The notes under the pieces: model-generated
Database searches by the model: none
Seen by the model: the letters and a program-made list of their open reading frames with translations, nothing else
Told to the model about the DNA's origin: nothing
Shown here: positions 15,156-23,409 of the stretch, in pieces
Position numbering within the stretch: position 1 is the stretch's first letter
Layout: the number at the start of each line of letters is the position of its first letter
Translations under genes and position numbers: made by a program
From: Lentisphaeraceae bacterium
Lineage (GTDB): Bacteria; Verrucomicrobiota; Lentisphaeria; Lentisphaerales; Lentisphaeraceae
NCBI GenBank assembly: GCA_021232515.1
Contig: JAJPOQ010000099.1
Coordinates: 1-33,452, forward strand
Direction: 5' to 3'
Length of the DNA stretch: 33,452 nucleotides

Positions 15156-18100
15156 ACCGACTTCACAATTCGCGAGTCAGCGCCATAAACATCGCCTATT
15201 TTCATCTTCACTGAAATAGACCTGCGATAGTTATACTTCACAACAATAAAGTTTTTCCCTTCTCGTAAATCTAGAGGCACCGCCTGGACACTCGAGTCGT
15301 CCTCTCTCAAGAAAGATTCATAAATAGGCTTACCATTTAGCCAAACTCCAAGTGTTGCTGAGCTGTCGTAACTATTTGTTTTGAAATGAAAGAACGCTTT
15401 ACCAGACTTCTCTGCGACGATTGGCAACCAATAGTAAGCCAAACCATTTCCACGACGCTCATACTTTTTGTTCTTTTCAAATATATAAAGACGCTCGTCT
15501 TCATCCATAAATTCGCGCTTAGGATCAATCATAACTTTATGCGGTGGAGGAGTAAACTTTAACTCTTTCTCAAGCTCTTTGTTATTGTATAAAGGTCCGA
15601 GGATATACCAATTGTCCATACTTGCCATATCTACAAAAACACGGCGGCGACTATCTCTAGAAACCCTTGCTGCTTTTAAAATGTCTTTAACTTTGCTAGG
15701 GTCTTTAAACTTCTCTAAGTATATCTTAATCACTCCCTGAACAAGACGGTAGTTGTCTGGAGAGTGTTTCAGTATATCAACACACACATCTATAAATTTA
15801 CTATCTTCAACTTTCTTGAGTTCTAACCACTTCCTCAAAAGATTACTCGCCATAGCTTCGTTGATAGGATTGAGCTTAATATTCTCTAAAAGTGAATCTT
15901 CAGTCCATTCATACTCTTCTGAAACTTTTGGTAATTGAATGTCTTTGAAAGTTATTTTTCTATTTCGGTCGACTTTGTAAGCCTTCTCACGGTTCTCTCC
16001 TTCAAATAAGTAAACTTTGCGAATAGCATCTTTCGTTTGAGAAGAAATAAGCGGAGATACTATCTCCCCCTCTGAAGTAATAAGTTCTGTGACTTTATCG
16101 TTTTGGACAAGCCTTAAACTACCTAAAACAGTCTCCAAAGAGAAGTCATAACGTATCTCAAGTTGATGGAGTTTGCTCAATGCTTTCGAAGTAAACAAAC
16201 CTAGAGGAAACAAATATGTCCCTGACTTGCGAACGCCACTTTGGATTCGACCATCTAGTGTCATCCTTGCTCGTTCACTTCCATAGTTCATTTTCATTTC
16301 ATACGGACCGGAAAGGCTTTGATTTTGATTCCTCACATCAATCATGAAAAATGTCAGAGCATAGTCTATCCATTCTTGTTTCATCTTCGCACCTTTAGCA
16401 AAGCTACGACACTCGCTCAAAGCTTTTTTAAGGCTAGCATCCGAGAACTTATCCAGACTCATTTGCTTCTCAACTTTTTCGAGGAGCAAACTAGTTAGAA
16501 CATTTATCGATGAGTAATTTTTCGCGTGTTTAGTCAGTAGGCTTTCAATTAGCTTGATGTTGTCCTCAAAGCCCTTCGAGCCACGTCTATTTTTTATGAA
16601 AGCTGAAAATGAGTATCCATCAGCAACAAAGCAAGAAGTCTTTGTATAAAGTTCTTCAAGCTGTTGCAGTTCTGTCTGACCAATAAGCTTTCTTGATTTT
16701 GGAGCCGTTAAGTACAAACGATAAGCTGAAGGAGCGTACATCCCACCGACAGCGTAAAAACCCTTTTTTGAACGTATTTCTAAATTGTAATGACCATTGA
16801 AGAGCTTTTGAAGGTTTTGAGTAAATGGCAGTGACATAGAGAAGTATTCATAACCATCTGCATCAAAATAATGCTCTACTTCACTTTGTTCTTTCAACAG
16901 TTCAACCGTCAAGTCTTTAGTTGGTTGACCTTCTGAGTAACCTGAATAAACATGTTCTTCTTCTAGTGGACTGTTAACCGAAAAGTAAACTGACTCTTTT
17001 GTCTTTGATGTTCCTTTAAGCCTAACAAGGATATTTACATCCTCTTGACCGACAGAAAGCTTATACGCGGCATCAAAGGCTGCACCTTTCGTAGAGATCC
17101 ATTTTGACTTATCTAGAGCTGTCCATGAAAGGTCATCTGTGGCGACTTCTCCTCGAACAATAGGAGATACTGGGAGCTTGTGAGCTAAAGAACTAAAGAA
17201 AAATGCTTTTGAGTCTCTAACTGGAATCATTGACTTCGCTGTATACAAGACTCTTCGGTACGAGTCGCGGCTACTCCATTTTCTATCCATAAGCATCTTA
17301 CCTGTCTTCAAGGAGTAAACTCTTTCAGCGTACAAGTTAGCTATACTAAGTTGTCCATTCATTGAAGATGCATAGCTTTCTCGAGTTGTATCCAAAAACT
17401 CTTTATTGTCTTTTCGGTCTCTGGCGTAAGCTCGATCCACCACCTCTAATTCTACTTGTCCTTTAGGACCGACGTATCGTAATTTATCTCCTTCGAAAAC
17501 TACTGCGGCATTATCTGAGCAGAGGACAGTTTTTTCTACTTTTTGGATATCCCCTTTAACTAAATCAACAACTTTGTTTTGAAGTACTGCACGGTCTCCA
17601 ATTAATCTCCAACCACCTGATTTGAAGCCTGAGTAGTTTTTCACTTTTTTTGTTAATGTGCTAAAAACCTGAAGTGTATTTTTAGCGAACCAACCGATAT
17701 ACTTTTCACTTACTAAGGAGTATCTAACATCTTTAAACTTACCTTCGACAGTCGCTACTTTTTCAAAGTCACTCGCCAACTTATAGTAGTCTAAAGTGTA
17801 AGAATTCTTCGTCTTTTTGAAGGCCAAGATGTGATCGCCATTTAAGATAAATCGACTGACATCTGTCAATTCAACAGGAAGCTGCTTGCCTGAATTGATA
17901 TTAAATACATTTAGCTTTCCATTTCGATTCAGGATGTAGAGCTTATCTCCCGATAAACCCGCACCTGCGAAGCTTGATTTTGAATTGCGGATATCCATCA
18001 ACTTTGAAGGGGTCTCATAAGAGAAAACTGTCCGTCTTTTCAAAAAGTTAAAAACCTCAATTTTATCTGAAGACTTCGACAAGATATAGTCGCCATGAAC

Positions 18101-20221
18101 TTCAAAATCTGAAAAACGGTTATTCCAAACAATTCTAGGCTCTGAGTAGACACTGCCTTTCATATAACTTTCTTGAAGTAAGGCCACATTCTTATCTGCT
18201 TGAATGAGGTAATAAAGTGGATTGGAAGTTCTGAAAACTTTAACACCGTTGCGGCGATTGCTTAAACTAAAAGGAAAATCTACTAACTTTTCAAAAGTCT
18301 TAAATTTGAGATCCTCAAAGTCACTTTTCTCTGCCACCAGTTTAACATTTTTAACCTTGCGTTGAAAGTGGTTTTCAAACTTCTCGCCAGACTCATAAAT
18401 CAAGGCCTGATCTTTTGTCAAAACCTGCCAAGTCGACTCTTCACTTCTTAGTTTTAGTGGAACCGCTGAAGTTTTCATAAGAGACTGAAGCTCTCCATTT
18501 AAGTCTAACTTCGCTATGCCTTCTTCAACTGGTACAAACAGGCTATTTCGTCGTAAAACGCCCTCACCTGTAATTCGTAAACCGAACAGACTTTTCTGTA
18601 AAAGCACTTCACCTGTTTTAGGATCTAACTTAACTAGTTTATGTTCTTCTCTTTCCCCTATGGAAGTAAAAATCAACTGAGAAGAGTTTCGTGAGTGAAT
18701 ATAAGCTGGGAAGTTGTAGTAATTTCGCCAAACAGTCTTTCCTGAGTTTTGGTCTATTGCACGCCAAACCATTCTAGATGCATCGAAATTGACTACTAAA
18801 TCATCAATCTTTTGAATATAAGCTGGAGCTGCTGAAGAAGCTCTTTTCCAGTTCAAGGCTGCTTCACCATGATAACCTGCAATGCGGAAAAACTGACCGG
18901 ATACCCAAGAGATCTCTTCATTGTAAGCATTAACTTTTATAACTTGCCCACTGCCTGTGTAAACATAGATTGATGAATTGTCCTGAGTAAAGCAGTCATT
19001 GAAGCGGGAGATCTCACTCTCTTTACTAGAACGACCCAACATATACGGGTCACGAATACGCGCGATAGGTATAATCTTATTTAACTTACCTGTTCGGTGA
19101 TTCATAAATGCTAGACCAACAACTGGGGCAGTTGTTCTTTGCTTTTCCATCACCAAAGTCACAGTCGTATTGTGAAGGTTATACGGCAGACTACAGACTT
19201 CCCATTTATCGAAATCTGGATGCGATGAGCTACTCCAAACAACCTTTCCTAGCTCATTTCTAGCTATAAGGCTTACAAATGAACCTCGTCGTGGAAACTC
19301 TAAATTAAACAACAAGCCATCAACGACTTGAGGACGATAAACTTTGTTACTATAAACACTGTAAGAGTCGTGAGTATGAACAGGCTTTGACTTCGACCAC
19401 TTTATATTTCCTTGCTCATCATAGGCCACTATTTCAAATGGTGAAGAAGCAATCCACAAGTCCTTATATTTCAAAAGTTCTGACGGCTGCCTTGGCAACT
19501 TCATAAGAGCATCTTTTGATTCTCCAGGATCGGTCATAAGTGCTGGATTATCTATTTCTGCTAAAGGTAACTGAAGAACAAACTTACCTGGCCCTGACAC
19601 CGAGTTCTTAAGCTCAAGTTTCTTATAAAGGTCGCTTAACTTCACATCTCTGCCCGCAACCTTTATTGATTGATTTAAATACTCTGCAGGAACTTCCGTT
19701 CTATCTTTAGAAGCGACTTCTAGCCAATTCTCAAGATGAATAATCATACCATACGCTTCTTGAGCATATTCTGTATTTGACTTTAATAAGTGTGCATCGC
19801 GCAAGGACTTCTTATAGTCACCACTGTTATAGTTTTGACGCATGAGGAAAGCACGAGCTTTCGGCAACTTTGCAAGGCCATCTATTTCTCTAAGTAAGTC
19901 TTCAAGTTCTTCTAGGTCGCGTTCTTTTATAGCCTCTTTAACATCATCTTCATAACGATCTTGGATATACTTTGAAAACTGGTCTTTAAATACTTCTTTT
20001 GCTTTTAACGAACTAACGACATAGCCACGAAGTGACATCTTTCTCAAACCACTTTGAAATAACTGATAACCTTTAGAACGGATCAGTCTTAAAAGTCTAG
20101 AAAAAGCTTCTTTACCAACTTTCTCTGAGAGCAAGGCATTTACCTCTCTCTGTAAATAGTCTGATTCCGGGTCACCAACATACATAGGATTTATCTTCGT
20201 TGAGTCAGAACTATTTGTCAC
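15146..20221 (-). CDS. Giant PQQ-like beta-propeller protein, unknown function
   Basis: A 1691-aa protein and the last gene of the ten-gene train. I read three parts. Residues about 15-210 are helical and charged, TPR-like (RAFLMRQNYNSGDYKKSLRDA). Residues about 230-1000 contain repeated beta-propeller blades of the PQQ/BamB-like kind (for example AIDQNSGKTVWRNYY and KLDPKTGEVLLQ). The C-terminus (about 1540-1690) looks like a beta-sandwich carbohydrate-binding-type module (WYILGP, GVWLNGKPIYES, LREGKNFIVVKYN). No signal peptide is visible from this start, although its operon partners have them. The start is GTG at 20221, overlapping the upstream TGA (GTGA); an ATG at 20185 is an alternative. 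No extension with a signal peptide appears in the 50 bases upstream. Similar large propeller proteins are common in PVC bacteria, but I cannot assign a role. Confidence 0.85.
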   Translation of the reverse strand: MTNSSDSTKINPMYVGDPESDYLQREVNALLSEKVGKEAFSRLLRLIRSKGYQLFQSGLRKMSLRGYVVSSLKAKEVFKDQFSKYIQDRYEDDVKEAIKERDLEELEDLLREIDGLAKLPKARAFLMRQNYNSGDYKKSLRDAHLLKSNTEYAQEAYGMIIHLENWLEVASKDRTEVPAEYLNQSIKVAGRDVKLSDLYKKLELKNSVSGPGKFVLQLPLAEIDNPALMTDPGESKDALMKLPRQPSELLKYKDLWIASSPFEIVAYDEQGNIKWSKSKPVHTHDSYSVYSNKVYRPQVVDGLLFNLEFPRRGSFVSLIARNELGKVVWSSSSHPDFDKWEVCSLPYNLHNTTVTLVMEKQRTTAPVVGLAFMNHRTGKLNKIIPIARIRDPYMLGRSSKESEISRFNDCFTQDNSSIYVYTGSGQVIKVNAYNEEISWVSGQFFRIAGYHGEAALNWKRASSAAPAYIQKIDDLVVNFDASRMVWRAIDQNSGKTVWRNYYNFPAYIHSRNSSQLIFTSIGEREEHKLVKLDPKTGEVLLQKSLFGLRITGEGVLRRNSLFVPVEEGIAKLDLNGELQSLMKTSAVPLKLRSEESTWQVLTKDQALIYESGEKFENHFQRKVKNVKLVAEKSDFEDLKFKTFEKLVDFPFSLSNRRNGVKVFRTSNPLYYLIQADKNVALLQESYMKGSVYSEPRIVWNNRFSDFEVHGDYILSKSSDKIEVFNFLKRRTVFSYETPSKLMDIRNSKSSFAGAGLSGDKLYILNRNGKLNVFNINSGKQLPVELTDVSRFILNGDHILAFKKTKNSYTLDYYKLASDFEKVATVEGKFKDVRYSLVSEKYIGWFAKNTLQVFSTLTKKVKNYSGFKSGGWRLIGDRAVLQNKVVDLVKGDIQKVEKTVLCSDNAAVVFEGDKLRYVGPKGQVELEVVDRAYARDRKDNKEFLDTTRESYASSMNGQLSIANLYAERVYSLKTGKMLMDRKWSSRDSYRRVLYTAKSMIPVRDSKAFFFSSLAHKLPVSPIVRGEVATDDLSWTALDKSKWISTKGAAFDAAYKLSVGQEDVNILVRLKGTSKTKESVYFSVNSPLEEEHVYSGYSEGQPTKDLTVELLKEQSEVEHYFDADGYEYFSMSLPFTQNLQKLFNGHYNLEIRSKKGFYAVGGMYAPSAYRLYLTAPKSRKLIGQTELQQLEELYTKTSCFVADGYSFSAFIKNRRGSKGFEDNIKLIESLLTKHAKNYSSINVLTSLLLEKVEKQMSLDKFSDASLKKALSECRSFAKGAKMKQEWIDYALTFFMIDVRNQNQSLSGPYEMKMNYGSERARMTLDGRIQSGVRKSGTYLFPLGLFTSKALSKLHQLEIRYDFSLETVLGSLRLVQNDKVTELITSEGEIVSPLISSQTKDAIRKVYLFEGENREKAYKVDRNRKITFKDIQLPKVSEEYEWTEDSLLENIKLNPINEAMASNLLRKWLELKKVEDSKFIDVCVDILKHSPDNYRLVQGVIKIYLEKFKDPSKVKDILKAARVSRDSRRRVFVDMASMDNWYILGPLYNNKELEKELKFTPPPHKVMIDPKREFMDEDERLYIFEKNKKYERRGNGLAYYWLPIVAEKSGKAFFHFKTNSYDSSATLGVWLNGKPIYESFLREDDSSVQAVPLDLREGKNFIVVKYNYRRSISVKMKIGDVYGADSRIVKSVEK

Positions 20222-21297
20222 AAGCTCTTCAACTCTTTTTTCACGACGACTGTCGGTAGTTTTAAAATCTTTTGGAACTCTGTAATAACACGGTGAGCAT
20301 CTTCCATCTTACCGATATGTATAAGTGACCTAGTGCCTGGTTCGCAGAGGCCATAAAGAGTCTTTTGGTCTTTTGAATCATCATTGAATATGTAGTAAGT
20401 TAGGATGTCGGCGATCTTTTTACCTTGCCCAGTTACGATCAGGTGATTCATACGACGGTGAACGCCCCAATAATCTACTGACTTTAGATAATCAGCGATG
20501 ATTTTATAATCAAACTCTTTCAAGACTTCACTCAACACGACGCCTTTCAAGGCATGGTATACACAGTGTTTTGTATGATGGTTTTTAAGATCGAACGCTT
20601 CACTTTTCAGTAAACGCTTCATGCCAACAGCGAGTAAATCAAATTGACGATCTATATCTAGTTTCGACAAAACTTGCGCATAGGGTTCAATATTTTCTTT
20701 AGTCAGCACTGAAAACTTAGATGAAAGTTCCTCAATAATTTTTCCTGTTATTTCAGAATCGACTTTAACTGCTTTTAGGTCTAAGGAACGACCTGAAGAT
20801 TCTGGAAGATAGATAAAGACATTCTTACCTTTTTTAAGCTTAACAGTTGAGGTCGCAGTATCGTTCTGAACCAATAAGCCATTTGACAATGAATCCAAAA
20901 TCTCGCCATTTAAGTAAACTCCACCTTTTATATCACCACGTGCACGGATCAAATAGTCACTTTCCTGCGCGACTTCTATCTTCAAACGAAGAACTTTATA
21001 AGACTTAGTTTTTTTCTTAGATTTCGGTTTTGCTGAAGAAAAACTATGTGTCACTCCTTCTGAAGTAACTTTATCGCCTTTCACTGAATCAAAGTCGATG
21101 ACTGGTGAAGTAAAGGGACCTGCATACTCAGCCGCTTTATTGTAAGCTCGAATCATTTCTGAGTTTTCAGGTTGATCTGCTAAGTAATCCAATACAACTG
21201 TTGGACTTTTATGAATGACCTTTTTTGACCATTCTTTGATATCTGCCGATACATTTTGAAAGAATAAAAGACTTAATAATAAATATGTAAATTTCAT
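20218..21297 (-). CDS. Secreted protein of unknown function with a jelly-roll-like N-terminal region
   Basis: A 359-aa protein that I do not recognise. Residues 1 to about 18 form a signal peptide ending near VSA. Residues about 75-185 look like a beta-sandwich (RARGDIKGGVYLNGEIL and LKKGKNVFIYLPE), the same pattern of a small added group on a 'LNG' strand and a 'KKGKN' strand seen at the C-terminus of the 1691-aa protein encoded next. The rest (190-359) is predicted helical, possibly repeat-like. It begins 3 bp after the NPCBM-like gene and its stop overlaps the GTG of the 1691-aa gene, so it is translationally coupled to it. The two probably act together outside or across the inner membrane. 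Confidence 0.8.
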   Translation of the reverse strand: MKFTYLLLSLLFFQNVSADIKEWSKKVIHKSPTVVLDYLADQPENSEMIRAYNKAAEYAGPFTSPVIDFDSVKGDKVTSEGVTHSFSSAKPKSKKKTKSYKVLRLKIEVAQESDYLIRARGDIKGGVYLNGEILDSLSNGLLVQNDTATSTVKLKKGKNVFIYLPESSGRSLDLKAVKVDSEITGKIIEELSSKFSVLTKENIEPYAQVLSKLDIDRQFDLLAVGMKRLLKSEAFDLKNHHTKHCVYHALKGVVLSEVLKEFDYKIIADYLKSVDYWGVHRRMNHLIVTGQGKKIADILTYYIFNDDSKDQKTLYGLCEPGTRSLIHIGKMEDAHRVITEFQKILKLPTVVVKKELKSL

Positions 21298-21300
21298 AAA

Positions 21301-22401
21301 CTATTCCTGAATTAGTTCAGGTCTGGCTAGGATGAGATAGTCACCTCCAGATCCTCGCTTTCCATAATCAACGGTAATGGTAAATTTTGACTTCCCTTTA
21401 AGTGGGACGCTTATTGAAACTGGTTTGTGACCTGAAGAGATTTGCTGCTTAAAAAGCTCTTTCCCATCGGCATTCAAAACAAGAGTTAAGTCTCCATTCA
21501 AAGCATTTTCATCGATAAAAGCTTCTGTTGAAAAGTAAGAGTATTTTTTATTTAAATCGTAATTCATAACTGTTTTGGAATGAATAGAAATAAAATTCTT
21601 AATTGGCAATTCTCTCAGTACAACAGTTGATTGAGTAAAGGTTTTATTAAACTGAGGTTTTAGTACATCATTAAAGTATGCTTGTTGCTCAACACTCGTT
21701 GGCTTAAGTGTTACCAAACTTTTAGAGTTGGTTGATTGTTTTTCAAAACGAACAATTCGCTGGAGATCTTCAATAAAAGTCCCAGCTGCATTTTTAATAG
21801 TAACCTTGCCATCTTTTATAGACTCTAATCGACCCGCAATTATTTCTCGACTCGTTGTAAATATCTTTACATCACTCGCATCGACACTCTTAGGAACTGT
21901 GTTTAGGACAATAAAACTTAAGGCTGATTTTTTATAACGTTTGATACTGCGCGTGCTAAAACCAAGCATGGTATTTGTGAAGTACGCTAAAGAGCCTTTT
22001 TCAATTTCACCATTATTCATGATGATACTGTCTGACTTGCTTTCAGAAGCAGAAAAGAACTTGCTTCCACCAAAGCTTAGACCCGCGATAGAAGAACGCT
22101 TGATACTTCTTTCAACATCCTTGAATTCAAAAGATAAAGTCGAGTTTTTTGTATCTATCTTTTTGGCTTTACCTTTCAGTAGTGAACCATTCGTTAAAAT
22201 TAGGAATTCGCCAGTATTCGGAATCAAAGGAAGGTCTCTTTCAAAAGATGAAACTTTATCTAGTGACATCTTTTTAGAATTCACTTCCAAAGTCGAACCT
22301 GCTAAGTTCACCTGACCTGTTAATACTTTGCCATCTTTTGTTTTCACAAAACCAGCAGATAAAGAGATAGATAATAAAAAGTAAACTAAAGGCTTAATCA
22401 T
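21301..22401 (-). CDS. Secreted NPCBM-like protein with four 'NG-x-x-x-x-G' beta-repeats
   Basis: A 366-aa protein with a signal peptide (1 to about 17). Four repeats of about 40 residues follow at roughly 18-54, 66-109, 125-166 and 178-220. Each starts with a variant of (D/N)G-x-x-hydrophobic-x-G (KDGKVLTGQV, TNGSLLKGKA, NNGEIEKGSL, SREIIAGRLE) and ends in a hydrophobic strand, suggesting small SH3/Sm-like barrels. Residues about 262-366 resemble the NPCBM (novel putative carbohydrate-binding module) fold: FSTEAFIDENALNG, LNADGKELFK and a final GDYLILARPEL. Overall function is unknown; structural binding of cell-wall or polysaccharide material is a guess. It lies 6 bp after the toroid gene and 3 bp before the next. 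Confidence 0.8.
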   Translation of the reverse strand: MIKPLVYFLLSISLSAGFVKTKDGKVLTGQVNLAGSTLEVNSKKMSLDKVSSFERDLPLIPNTGEFLILTNGSLLKGKAKKIDTKNSTLSFEFKDVERSIKRSSIAGLSFGGSKFFSASESKSDSIIMNNGEIEKGSLAYFTNTMLGFSTRSIKRYKKSALSFIVLNTVPKSVDASDVKIFTTSREIIAGRLESIKDGKVTIKNAAGTFIEDLQRIVRFEKQSTNSKSLVTLKPTSVEQQAYFNDVLKPQFNKTFTQSTVVLRELPIKNFISIHSKTVMNYDLNKKYSYFSTEAFIDENALNGDLTLVLNADGKELFKQQISSGHKPVSISVPLKGKSKFTITVDYGKRGSGGDYLILARPELIQE

Positions 22402-22407
22402 AAGAAC

Positions 22408-23409
22408 TCACTTCTGATAAACTGGAATGTACTGAAACGGCAAACTTGCTGCAAGTATACAAAATGCAGTCTGATAGTGTGTTCCCCAAGAACCATCTTT
22501 ATTTTGTTTATCTAGTAAGTAAGGCTCAAGAAGTTTAACCCATGGTCTATAAAATCGACTACCATTATTAAATGATGCTACTGAAGAATAATAAAGGAAG
22601 TAAGGCTTGTGGCCTATTTTCGCTTTATTTATGCGACCCATGATTTCGTGGAGCTTCTCTAAAGGCTTTTCTGTGTAAGTCTTATCCTTCTCTCCACAAA
22701 TCTGCATAATACACGTACCTGCAGCACTAGAACCCGAGTGTTGTTCACTGATACGAGTACTCGTGTAACCGAACATCGCTTCAGTGCTGTTATAACGAGT
22801 TTTGATAAGCTTCAATGCTTTTTCAATAGTGGCAGATGGAACATAGATGCCCGCATCTTGGGCAGACTTCAGAGCAAAAACCGGCATAACACAAACTGAA
22901 GTGTCGCCATCCTCTGGCACCGATTTATAACCCCAACCACCTTTCTTGCCTTGAACTTGCAAGATAAGGTTCACTGCATTTCGAAGAACTTTACCAACAT
23001 CTTTCCGACGAGTTTGCCCCCAAGCTTCTGAGAGCATAAGAGTTGCCAAAGCATGACCATACATAACAGGTGCTTGCTCTTGTTGGCCTTGAGTATATTG
23101 AATTAATCCACTTGGTTTTGCTTGTTTCAGCACCCACTGAACACCTTTACCAACAACATGACCGAACTCACCTTCTCCTGGCAAGTGCCCCATAGACATA
23201 AAAGCCATAAGACAAAGAGATGTTTCGCCAACATTGCGGCCGTAGTTACCACGCCACGATCCATCTGGCTGCTGTTTGGACGCTAAGCTTTTTAAGCCTC
23301 TTCCAAGCGACCTTGTCATCTCAGGAGAGATTTCTGCAATCGTATCCTTTTCCTGTGCATTCATACCAAGCATGAATACACTTAAAATCACACACCATAC
23401 TTTAATCAT
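22408..23409 (-). CDS. Secreted squalene-cyclase/prenyltransferase-like alpha-alpha toroid protein
   Basis: A 333-aa exported protein (signal peptide 1 to about 18, ending MNA). The mature part consists of toroid repeats with QW-type motifs: QQPDGSWRGNYGRNVGETSLCLMAF near the start (quoted in two parts: QQPDGSWRGNYG and ETSLCLMAF), KKGGWGYKSV in the middle and NKDGSWGTHYQTAFCILA at the end. The catalytic Asp motif of true terpene cyclases (DxDD) is not seen, so cyclase activity is unlikely. Toroid proteins of this type are found beside MoxR/BatA/VWA genes in many PVC genomes. Its ATG overlaps the TGA of the acidic coiled-coil gene by 4 bp. A protein-protein or ligand-binding role in the envelope complex is inferred. 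Confidence 0.87.
   Translation of the reverse strand: MIKVWCVILSVFMLGMNAQEKDTIAEISPEMTRSLGRGLKSLASKQQPDGSWRGNYGRNVGETSLCLMAFMSMGHLPGEGEFGHVVGKGVQWVLKQAKPSGLIQYTQGQQEQAPVMYGHALATLMLSEAWGQTRRKDVGKVLRNAVNLILQVQGKKGGWGYKSVPEDGDTSVCVMPVFALKSAQDAGIYVPSATIEKALKLIKTRYNSTEAMFGYTSTRISEQHSGSSAAGTCIMQICGEKDKTYTEKPLEKLHEIMGRINKAKIGHKPYFLYYSSVASFNNGSRFYRPWVKLLEPYLLDKQNKDGSWGTHYQTAFCILAASLPFQYIPVYQK

Noticed and set aside
21941..22315. Plus-strand open frame of 124 codons inside the NPCBM-like gene
   Set aside because: Fully antisense to a gene with a signal peptide and recognisable repeats; no ribosome site or family match.
22408..23409. True terpene or squalene cyclase
   Set aside because: Toroid repeats are present, but the DxDD catalytic motif is not, the protein is only about half the usual length and it has a signal peptide.
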